In this document: positions 8,776 to 15,244 of the stretch, one piece after another
Position numbering within the stretch: the stretch's first letter is position 1
Layout of the letters: each line of letters begins with the position of its first letter
Assembly (NCBI GenBank): GCA_020532355.1
Contig: JAJBBD010000099.1
Location: forward strand, 1-34,109
From: Candidatus Cloacimonadota bacterium
Lineage (GTDB): Bacteria > Cloacimonadota > Cloacimonadia > Cloacimonadales > Cloacimonadaceae
Length of the DNA: 34,109 nt
Direction of reading: 5' to 3'
The notes under the pieces: generated by a model
Database searches by the model: none
Seen by the model: the letters and a program-made list of their open reading frames with translations, nothing else
Told to the model about the DNA's origin: nothing
Position numbers and translations under genes: made by a program

Positions 8776-8792
8776 GACGCTATTTTAGCGTC
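8776..8792 (-). other. Perfect short inverted repeat after rplT
   Basis: GACGCTA-AAA-TAGCGTC forms a 7-base-pair hairpin with a 3-base loop just downstream of the rplT stop on the minus strand. No T run follows, so it is not itself a terminator. It could be a 3'-end stabiliser, a processing site, or part of a switch with the terminator hairpin at 8729-8757. Confidence 0.4.
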
Positions 8793-8812
8793 GTTTATAG
8801 TATCATCTTAGC

Positions 8813-9163
8813 TTAAGCGTTTTTGGCTATCTCCACGAGACGGGCAAAAGCTCCGGCATCGTGCCACGCAAGATGAGCCAATGTCTTGCGGTTAATCTCT
8901 ATATTGGACTTATGCAGCCCGTTTATAAATCGACTATAACTCATGTCATTCATTCTGCAAGCAGCATTGATCCTGGTAATCCATAAACTGCGGAACTGAC
9001 GCTTTTTTAGTTTGCGATGAGCAAAGGAGAACGCCATTGCACGCTCTACGGTTTGACGTGCTACGCGATATGTTTTGCTGCGGCGACCAAAGTAACCTCT
9101 GGCGGCAAGCATATATTTTTTTCTTCTGCGATGGGCTGCAACATTATTTGTAATTCTTGGCAT
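8813..9163 (-). CDS. rplT: 50S ribosomal protein L20
   Basis: 116 residues, the standard length, with classic L20 sequence: RITNNVAAHRRRKKYMLAARGYFGRRSKTYRVARQTVERA, then FRSLWITRINAACRMNDMSYSRFINGL. L20 binds 23S rRNA early in 50S assembly and in several bacteria also represses its own operon by binding the infC or rpmI leader mRNA. It follows rpmI by 12 bases in the universal infC-rpmI-rplT order. The leader structure found before infC makes autoregulation by L20 plausible here. Confidence 0.98.
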   Translation of the reverse strand: MPRITNNVAAHRRRKKYMLAARGYFGRRSKTYRVARQTVERAMAFSFAHRKLKKRQFRSLWITRINAACRMNDMSYSRFINGLHKSNIEINRKTLAHLAWHDAGAFARLVEIAKNA

Positions 9164-9175
9164 CTCTATTCTCCT

Positions 9176-9370
9176 TTACATTCCCAGCATTCTGTAAACT
9201 CTTTTTTCATCGGATTTTACTACGATGGCGCTGGTGCGAAGGTTACGTTTCAGCTTTGGTGATTTTTTGGTTTTGATATGTGCGGATTTGGCATGATGAC
9301 GCACAATTTTTCCGGTGCCGGTTAGCTTGAAGCGCTTAGCGGCAGATCGATTGGTTTTGATCTTTGGCAT
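9176..9370 (-). CDS. rpmI: 50S ribosomal protein L35
   Basis: 64 residues, typical for L35, very basic, with the characteristic opening MPKIKTNRSAAKRFKLTGTG and the internal HHAKSAHIKTKK region. It is a small structural protein of the large subunit. Middle gene of the infC-rpmI-rplT operon. No anomalies. Confidence 0.97.
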   Translation of the reverse strand: MPKIKTNRSAAKRFKLTGTGKIVRHHAKSAHIKTKKSPKLKRNLRTSAIVVKSDEKRVYRMLGM

Positions 9371-9431
9371 CTTTATCTCCTTAAATTATTCTATCTATAA
9401 TTATCTTCACGGCATCTCGCCGATATTCTCT

Positions 9432-10070
9432 TTATTGATTCTCCTGTTCGGCAGTTTGTTCGGACTCGGTGCCAGAGACAAGTTCATCACTTTGTTTTGC
9501 TTCCGCTGCCAAGATACGATCAATTTCCTTTTTGGGAGAAACAACAATTGATAAAAGATTACGATCCGAAACTGCTTCTTGGTCCACTTCTGCTATACTA
9601 GCAAGGTCCTCTTTGAGTTTTTCCAACACGCGATAGCCAAGATCTTTGTGTGCCATTTGGCGACCGCGAAAACGGACTGTAAACTTAACTTTATTGTGTT
9701 GTTTCAAAAACTTAATCGCATTGTTTTTCTTGAAATTGTAGTCATGTTCTTCGGTATTCGGACCAAACTTGATCTCTTTTACCTCGACTTCATGTTGTTT
9801 CTTCTTGGCTTCTTTGGCTTTTTTTTCTTTCTGGAAATAGTATTTGCTAAAATCCAGGATGCGGCATACTGGTGGCTCTGCATTGGGCGATATCTCTACC
9901 AAATCCAATTCGGCTTCATCTGCTCTGCGTTGTGCTTCACGAATGCTCACCACACCTATCTGTTTTCCATCGTTTCCGATCAAACGAACCTTATCGGCAG
10001 TAATCTGCTGATTTATTCTTTCTTTGGGCACCACTTCCTTGGTCCTAGCCTTGAAACGCTTAATCCGGAT
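9432..10070 (-). CDS. infC: Translation initiation factor IF-3 (non-AUG start)
   Basis: About 212 residues. The N-terminal domain (NQQITADKVRLIGNDGKQIGVVSIREAQ) and C-terminal domain (EIKFGPNTEEHDYNFKKNNAIKFL, FTVRFRGRQMAHKDLG) are standard. An acidic Gln/Glu-rich tail after about residue 185 is an extension. IF-3 binds the 30S subunit, blocks 50S joining and proofreads the start codon. The only in-frame ATG upstream is at 10166, but that extension would translate a terminator hairpin and a strong AAGGAGG ribosome site (10085-10079). The real start is therefore a rare codon just after the Shine-Dalgarno: ATC at 10070 (8-base spacing, my choice), ATA at 10073 or ATT at 10064. IF-3 discriminates against such codons, which is the known autoregulatory device in E. 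coli (AUU). Confidence 0.93.
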   Translation of the reverse strand: MRIKRFKARTKEVVPKERINQQITADKVRLIGNDGKQIGVVSIREAQRRADEAELDLVEISPNAEPPVCRILDFSKYYFQKEKKAKEAKKKQHEVEVKEIKFGPNTEEHDYNFKKNNAIKFLKQHNKVKFTVRFRGRQMAHKDLGYRVLEKLKEDLASIAEVDQEAVSDRNLLSIVVSPKKEIDRILAAEAKQSDELVSGTESEQTAEQENQ

Positions 10071-10078
10071 TATAAGAA

Positions 10079-10085
10079 CCTCCTT
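10079..10085 (-). promoter_or_regulatory. Shine-Dalgarno of infC fixing a non-AUG start
   Basis: AAGGAGG on the minus strand is the strongest ribosome site in this operon. No ATG, GTG or TTG lies at a usable distance in the IF-3 frame. Only ATA (5 bases), ATC (8) and ATT (14) follow it. It therefore decides the infC start in favour of an AUU-class codon. Confidence 0.75.
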
Positions 10086-10093
10086 CTTACCGG

Positions 10094-10131
10094 AAAAGAA
10101 AAAGGCGAAATTTCCGCTTGGAAACTCCACC
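10094..10131 (-). terminator. Attenuator-type terminator in the infC leader
   Basis: On the minus strand GGTGGAGTTTCC (10131-10120) pairs along its whole length with GGAAATTTCGCC (10115-10104), 12 pairs including three G-U, around an AAGC tetraloop. The U tract TTTTTCTTTT (10103-10094) follows. It ends about 24 bases before the IF-3 start, so unless bypassed it would stop transcription before infC. Premature termination in the infC-rpmI-rplT leader controlled by L20 is established in Bacillus. Regulation by L20 here is inference. Confidence 0.7.
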
Positions 10132-10166
10132 CGCTTCTCAGTAATTATGTATATGATGTAATTCAC

Positions 10167-10529
10167 TTTTTTAGCCCTACACGCACCTTAAGGCAGTAAG
10201 GCAGAAGCAAGCGGCTTCTTTTGCTACAACTTTTTTATCCACCAATTTTCTGTCAATAAAAATAACTTAGTATTATGGGCGAATATTTCCACAATCTGCC
10301 TCTCATCAAAGTCTTTCTGCTATAGTAAATGAAGTTTCGGAAGCGGTGGACAGTAAGATTGGATATGCAGAGCACTACTTTACTGATAATGCATCAACAT
10401 ATTCTGCACAATAGGATTTTTGAATTTCACTGGATAAACCAATAATATGATTGACAAAGAAGCTACTTTCTCTGACATAACATTATGTGTTTATTAGAAA
10501 CGATCATCAGATGAATACATGAGGAAGTT
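10167..10529. other. Divergent intergenic region between infC and the methyltransferase
   Basis: 363 bases without a credible gene. On the infC side an inverted repeat AGAAGC-AAGCG-GCTTCT (10203-10219) contains CCGCTT on the minus strand, which could pair with AAGCGG at the foot of the attenuator stem and so act as an anti-terminator. A TTGACA-like -35 for the minus strand lies at 10256-10251, but I see no convincing -10. On the methyltransferase side TTGACA occurs at 10451-10456, with only a weak AT-rich -10 (around 10475-10485). The thrS gene, which often precedes infC, is absent. Confidence 0.4.
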
Positions 10530-11462
10530 ATGGAATCAAGTATCAAAATAGCCCCAAATGCCCATTTGAAGAGAGAACTAACTATAGGATACCAAAGAAC
10601 TTGCGATTGTAAGCCAAATCACATTAATTGCATGACCCCCAAAGAATGGATGCAGGCTCAAATCGGAGTTTGGCAATTTATATACGAAAAAAGAGACGTT
10701 AGAGACAAAAAAATACATCCAGCCACTTTCCCTATTAGTTTGGCTACCAAGATCATCTCTCTATTTTCTCATCAAGGCGAATTGGTTTTGGACCCCTTTG
10801 TCGGTAGTGGCACAACTCTTGTGGCTGCTCAGGATATTAACCGGAATGCTCTTGGCTTTGACCTAACTGAAAGCTACATAGATATTTGCAATGATCGTCT
10901 TTCTTCAAACAATATCTTCAACGAATCTCATCAAATTCCCATTCTTGATGACGCAAGAAACATCAATAATTATATTGATAATGATACAGTTAGCTTGATT
11001 TGGACTTCTCCTCCCTATGCTAATCTGTTGAATCGGAAACGGAAGAATAAGTCCAGGCGTAATAGGGATAATGAACAACTTGGTTTAATTGAACAGTACT
11101 CTCAAGACCCAAGAGACTTAGGCACTTACGAAGTAGAAGAATGGACAAATGCTATGGGAGAAATTTTTGGTTCTCTTTTAAGCTTGCTAAAAATCAAAGG
11201 GCATTGTGTGATCAACGTACCAGATTTTTGGTGGGAGAATAAAAGGATTACTCTTCATCTAAACCTAATTCAAGAATTGCGCAAGCGTGGCTATGAATTA
11301 AGAAATACTATCATTTGGGATAGGACAAATATAGTAAATAACATCGGTATATTTGGATGGCCAAGTAACTATATTACGATGGGAACCACTTTCGAGTATT
11401 TGTTAGACTTTTGGAGACCACCTATTGATAAGAAGGTACACAATGTTAAAAACTTGGACTAA
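10530..11462 (+). CDS. Type II DNA methyltransferase (SPPY class, probably N4-cytosine)
   Basis: 310 residues. Motif X-like KIHPATFPISLATKII (61-76) precedes motif I DPFVGSGTT (88-96, S-adenosylmethionine binding), and catalytic motif IV TSPPY lies at 159-163. SPPY is typical of N4-cytosine methyltransferases, though some N6-adenine enzymes share it. Such enzymes protect the host's recognition sites from a partner nuclease. ATG at 10530 has a GAGGAAG ribosome site. Its last 20 bases overlap the downstream endonuclease gene, a compact restriction-modification arrangement. The N-terminus has three Cys (25, 27, 34) of unknown meaning. No frameshift or stop interrupts it, so methylation is probably still active. 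The target sequence cannot be read from the protein; a CCNGG-like site is only a guess from the nuclease family. Confidence 0.88.
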   Translation: MESSIKIAPNAHLKRELTIGYQRTCDCKPNHINCMTPKEWMQAQIGVWQFIYEKRDVRDKKIHPATFPISLATKIISLFSHQGELVLDPFVGSGTTLVAAQDINRNALGFDLTESYIDICNDRLSSNNIFNESHQIPILDDARNINNYIDNDTVSLIWTSPPYANLLNRKRKNKSRRNRDNEQLGLIEQYSQDPRDLGTYEVEEWTNAMGEIFGSLLSLLKIKGHCVINVPDFWWENKRITLHLNLIQELRKRGYELRNTIIWDRTNIVNNIGIFGWPSNYITMGTTFEYLLDFWRPPIDKKVHNVKNLD

Positions 11463-12231
11463 AAATGAAATAATTGAAATTCTTACATCAATCAAGAAGA
11501 TGGGATGGGTGAAAAACAGACGAATTGGGAATCACGGTGGGGTTGGAAACACATTGGAAGACCTCATGGGAATTTCAGAAAACAATTTAGCAATAGCAAA
11601 TGCCGGTGAATGGGAACTGAAATGCCATAGCTCACACTCCAATTCACTCTTAACCATGTTTCACAGTGAGCCTTCTCCTCGTAAAGCAAAGTTGGTGCCA
11701 AAACTACTTCTACCATATTATGGATGGAAACATGCTTCCGCAAGTGAAGAATATCCAGAAACGGAAATGAGTTTTCGCCAAACAATAAATGCGGTAACTT
11801 ACTCCGACAGGGGATTCAAAGTGGTTATTGACGAATAGGAAAACCGCTTTCTGGTAGAATTCAATCATGATATGGTATCAGATAGACATACAGAATGGAT
11901 AAATGCAATCAAACAAGGAATAGGTTTATCTAAAATCCAACCTCAACCCTATTGGGGGTTTTCGGATATTGAACACTTAGCAGGCACAAAACTGCTTAAT
12001 TGCTTTTATATTACGGCACAGCGAAAAAAGATCGGTTCAGATTACTATTTCAATTACGATAGAATACTTCTACTTAATTCATTTAGTTTCAAAAACATGT
12101 TAGAACAAATGAAATTAGGTAATATCTATATAGATTTTGATGCTCGAACGGGGCACAATCATGGTACCAAATTTCGAATAAAGCAATCTTCATTTGTAAA
12201 ACTGTACAAAAGCATTACAGAAATCGAATAA
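11443..12231 (+). pseudogene. MvaI/BcnI-type restriction endonuclease gene interrupted by an in-frame amber codon
   Basis: The best start is ATG 11443, with AAGAAGG 6 bases upstream, inside the end of the methyltransferase gene. An open frame runs 131 codons, meets TAG at 11836-11838, then continues in the same frame for 130 more codons to TAA at 12229-12231. Joined, the 262-codon product reads as an MvaI/BcnI-family nuclease. The first half has GNTLEDLMGISENN, GEWELKCHS (ExK of the PD-(D/E)xK fold), TMFHSEPSPRK and MSFRQTINAV. The second half has RHTEWINAIK, PQPYWGFSDIEHLAGTKLLNCFYI, IDFDARTGHNHGTKFRI. The second half has no ribosome site before its ATG at 11872, so it is not a separate gene. 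TAG ends other genes here (rny, ymdB), so readthrough is unlikely. This looks like a recent nonsense inactivation, or a sequencing error. Confidence 0.8.
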
Positions 12232-12932
12232 GGAGCTTTGCTCGTTTTGGATACAGTAGCTTAAGCGACCGGAATTCTTCTTAACTGATGTAGATGCGCT
12301 TCAGATACGGTGGTTAAAAATCGCCGCCTTTCATCATTAACCAGTGGATGTCGCAGCTAGCGGAGCTTACACTCCGGTTATATCTTGCATGGCTTGGCTG
12401 TCTGTAAGCGAAATTTTAGGGAGTAATAATATTCCGGCTCGATTATTCTTAGACTACTTTTACCTTCCACCACCCTTGAAGTATGGGGCTCCACCCATGC
12501 TCCGATTTGCAATGGTTTTGTATAGTTTTAATACCATTGTGTTGAGACTTCGAGGTACAGATGATAGACGAGGATCAGGGCGTAAGACCACTGCTGATCT
12601 TTGTTTCATCACTTCTTTACGTTTTATTTTCCGATAGAATCTGAGCTAAACTCTAAAATTCATAAGCAGTCCTACCTATCACCGCACCACGTAAGGCTTT
12701 ATTCTCATTTGTCCAAGTGATCGCCATTAATAAATTTGGTAGACTCTTTATAGCTATAGTAAAGCCAAGCCCTTTACTCTAGCCATAAACTAGCAATAGT
12801 TCAAGCTGTCATTTTGCTATATATACGGAAGTATCTCGGTTGGAATCTTACTTAGTCTCAGCTTAAGGCAATGGGCTTGAGTTGTGCTTGCTCAAACCAG
12901 AATTAAGGATATTATATTGGCAAGAGGTATAA
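12232..12932. other. 700-base non-coding stretch between the R-M island and hydE
   Basis: No convincing gene on either strand. A 97-codon frame at 12344-12637 has no ribosome site and unnatural composition. A weak GAGC/GCTC hairpin followed by GTTTT (12236-12250) may end the R-M transcript. A 7-base-pair hairpin AGTAAAG-CCAAGCC-CTTTACT lies at 12758-12778 without a T run. No tRNA, IS end or CRISPR repeat was seen. It may be degraded remnant DNA from insertion of the island. Confidence 0.4.
12888..12915 (+). promoter_or_regulatory. Possible hydE promoter
   Basis: TTGCTC (12888-12893), a 16-base spacer, then TATTAT (12910-12915). Transcription would begin around 12922, leaving a very short leader that still includes the AGAGG ribosome site 5 bases before the ATG at 12933. 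The -35 matches poorly, so support is modest. Confidence 0.35.
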
Positions 12933-13985
12933 ATGCGTCCAGATAGAAATGAATTGATAAGCATATTAAGTTTGAACACAGACAACGAGCTAACTGATTT
13001 ATATAATAGAGCTTACGCCATTAAGAAGCAATACGTAGGCACAAAAGTATATTTCCGTGGCATTATTGAATTAAGTAATATATGCACCAAAAACTGCTAT
13101 TATTGTGGTATCCGCAAGGGAAATCCAGATGTTAAACGCTATACAATCTCCATGGAAGAAGCTCTCGCCGAATCCAAATGGTGTTTTGAACAGCATTATG
13201 GCAGTCTCGTAATCCAAGCGGGCGAAAGAATAGACGAAGAATGGATAGGGTTTATCGAAAGCTTGATTCATGGTATCAAAATGCTCTCGGGTGGTAAACT
13301 AGGCATTACTCTATCCTTAGGTGAACAGAGCGAAGATGTGTATCGCCGCTGGTTTGATGCCGGAGCACATCGCTATCTGTTACGCGTGGAAACTACAAAT
13401 CCCAAACTTTATAAAAGCTTGCATCCTGCGGATCATGATTTCGAGTATCGCAAAAGTTGTCTTAATCTTTTGAGAAGAACTGGATATCAAGTAGGAACTG
13501 GAGTGATGGTTGGGCTTCCCGGTCAAACCGAGGCAGACATTGCAGATGACATTCTATTTTTCTACGATCAAGACATAGATATGCTTGGAATGGGACCTTA
13601 TATTCCTCATCATGGAACACCGTTGAAACACTTGGTGGATGGCTTTGATTCAGAAAATGCCCTTAAGATGGGGTTAAAGCTGATCGCTGCCTGCCGCATA
13701 GCTTTAAAAGATGTGAATATTGCTACTACTACAGCTCTACAAGCCCTGCACCCGGAAGGACGCGAGATGGGGCTTTTGGCGGGTGCCAATGTTTTGATGC
13801 CCAATATTACGGATACAAAATATCGCGAAGGCTATCAACTTTACGAAGGTAAACCTTGCCTGGATGAAAACGCTGATCAGTGTATCGGTTGCCTTAAACG
13901 CAGAATCGAATCCATCGGTGAATCGATTGGATTTGATGAATGGGGAGATTCCAAACATTTTGCCGCACGGATAAAAAAGCAATAA
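12933..13985 (+). CDS. hydE: [FeFe]-hydrogenase H-cluster maturase HydE (radical SAM)
   Basis: 350 residues, the usual HydE length. The radical-SAM cluster motif CTKNCYYC (Cys51, Cys55, Cys58) sits in RGIIELSNICTKNCYYCGIR, the HydE form of this motif. The TIM-barrel continues through GERIDEEW, SLGEQSEDVYRRWFDAGAHRYLLRVETTNP, GVMVGLPGQTEADIADD and GMGPYIPHHGTP. A second cysteine trio near the C-terminus (Cys309, Cys317, Cys320) matches the auxiliary-cluster spacing of Thermotoga HydE. HydE works with HydG and HydF to build the dithiolate-bridged di-iron subcluster of [FeFe]-hydrogenases; neither partner nor a hydrogenase is in the window. The related families PylB and BioB are less likely given the HPADHDFEYRK and auxiliary-Cys segments. 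It implies a fermentative, hydrogen-metabolising anaerobe. Confidence 0.88.
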   Translation: MRPDRNELISILSLNTDNELTDLYNRAYAIKKQYVGTKVYFRGIIELSNICTKNCYYCGIRKGNPDVKRYTISMEEALAESKWCFEQHYGSLVIQAGERIDEEWIGFIESLIHGIKMLSGGKLGITLSLGEQSEDVYRRWFDAGAHRYLLRVETTNPKLYKSLHPADHDFEYRKSCLNLLRRTGYQVGTGVMVGLPGQTEADIADDILFFYDQDIDMLGMGPYIPHHGTPLKHLVDGFDSENALKMGLKLIAACRIALKDVNIATTTALQALHPEGREMGLLAGANVLMPNITDTKYREGYQLYEGKPCLDENADQCIGCLKRRIESIGESIGFDEWGDSKHFAARIKKQ

Positions 13986-14131
13986 TCCCAGTATCTTATT
14001 AGTCTATTTAACAACTCGTTTGGCCTCAAAAAATCATTAATTCTGCTGAAATCCTCAATTTAGGAATGCTTCTTGCTTGCCTATTCTAATAAAGAGAATG
14101 TTTACACTTAATCGATATATGGAGGATCATG

Positions 14132-15154
14132 ATGTCGAGAAAGGTTATGATATACACGTTAACAGCAATTATTATTTCCCTCATCGGGTGTGCAAAGCGC
14201 AACACTGCTCTTGAGGATGGTGCAAATCTCACTTTTCTGGCAAGAGTACCTGTTGTGGGCAACCCATCTGAACTGGACGTTGATGAAACTCACGCCTACG
14301 TGGCATTAGATCAAGGTGGATTGGCAACCATTAGCTTGAGTGATTATAAATTGAACTGGTATCCTCAAATGAATTCAGATGATAGTTCTGTAACGGATTT
14401 TTGGCGTACTCGCAAGCTGGCTGTTGCCCCTGAACATAATCGCTTACTACTCAATGAGATTCAATTTACTGATATGATCCATATTATAGATTGTAGTAAC
14501 CCCGACAGTTTGATTGTTATTGATGCCATAACTGGCGGAACCTATGACATTCAAGACATAGCAATTCGAGAACTTGATGAGCAGAGTAGCAACAACGTAA
14601 TCGAATTAGCTTTTTGCTCGAATGTCGATTTAAGCTACGGTTTGTACGACGCAGAGTACTGGTTGGGAATCGAACCTGGGTATCCCGTTACAGCACCGTC
14701 CTTGACTGCTGGTGTAGAGCTTGACGATGCATACCTTTATGGAGCAGCTCAGCAACGAGGCATTGTGGCTTACGATAAGGCTACAAAGGCTTTCCTTAGC
14801 GAATTGGCAGTTCGTGGCGAAGCTCAAAAACTGGTGGTGCGAAATGGATACGCATATATAGCCGCTCGACAAGGTGGCTTACAAATAGTTGATGTCAGCG
14901 ATATTCATCATCCTCATTTTGTAGCAGAATATATTACTACTGGTTATGCCTCAGAGGTGGATTACTCGAATGGTATGGTAGCGGTAAGCTCCGGTAGCGG
15001 CGGTTGTTATGTATTTGATGTTACGTCCCCATCAAATCCAAGATTAATGCATCGTATTACTGAGTGTGGATATACTAATACGGTGAAGTTCAAAGATAAC
15101 AAGCTGATAGTTGGCACTCGTGACAATGGCGTGTACATATACGAAATGAACTGA
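14132..15154 (+). CDS. LVIVD-repeat surface lipoprotein
   Basis: 340 residues when started at the second of two adjacent ATGs (14129 and 14132), which gives 6-base spacing to GGAGG at 14121-14125. The N-terminus is a lipoprotein signal with lipobox SLIGC, lipidated Cys at about residue 20. The rest is a beta-propeller-like array of LVIVD repeats. Clear copies are GYAYIAARQGGLQIVDVSDIHHPHFVAEY, GCYVFDVTSPSNPRLMHRI and NKLIVGTRDNGVYIYE; an earlier copy reads THAYVALDQGGLATISLSD. LVIVD proteins are exported and of unknown biochemical role, probably protein or glycan binding. A terminator 36 bases after its stop separates it from the following C25 protein, so it may be monocistronic. Confidence 0.85.
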   Translation: MSRKVMIYTLTAIIISLIGCAKRNTALEDGANLTFLARVPVVGNPSELDVDETHAYVALDQGGLATISLSDYKLNWYPQMNSDDSSVTDFWRTRKLAVAPEHNRLLLNEIQFTDMIHIIDCSNPDSLIVIDAITGGTYDIQDIAIRELDEQSSNNVIELAFCSNVDLSYGLYDAEYWLGIEPGYPVTAPSLTAGVELDDAYLYGAAQQRGIVAYDKATKAFLSELAVRGEAQKLVVRNGYAYIAARQGGLQIVDVSDIHHPHFVAEYITTGYASEVDYSNGMVAVSSGSGGCYVFDVTSPSNPRLMHRITECGYTNTVKFKDNKLIVGTRDNGVYIYEMN

Positions 15155-15189
15155 TGAGTAGTTATTTACATTAGGATATAATTTTACAA

Positions 15190-15222
15190 AGGACCTGTTG
15201 CCATTGCTACAGGTTCTTTTTT
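15190..15222 (+). terminator. Intrinsic terminator after the LVIVD lipoprotein gene
   Basis: GGACCTGT pairs with ACAGGTTC (one G-U) across a 10-base loop and is followed by TTTTTT. It ends only about 25 bases before the start codon of the next gene (15245), so it either ends the lipoprotein message or acts as a leader attenuator for the C25 protein. Confidence 0.7.
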
Positions 15223-15244
15223 AATGTTTGGAGTATTTGAAAAT

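Noticed and set aside
10071-10166. N-terminal extension of IF-3 to an ATG at 10166
   Set aside because: It would translate the attenuator hairpin, its U tract and the AAGGAGG ribosome site, and gives residues unlike any IF-3 N-terminus.
9579-10199. 206-codon plus-strand frame opposite infC
   Set aside because: It is fully antisense to infC with a hydrophobic, Phe-rich product and no ribosome site: a shadow of the real gene.
11836-11838. TAG read as a sense codon (genetic-code change)
   Set aside because: rny and ymdB in this window terminate with TAG immediately before the next start codon, so TAG is an ordinary stop.
11872-12231. Second half of the endonuclease as an independent gene
   Set aside because: It is in the same frame as the first half, its motifs continue the same family, and no ribosome site precedes ATG 11872.
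12344-12637. 97-codon plus-strand frame in the non-coding gap
   Set aside because: No ribosome site, no recognisable motif and unnatural composition.
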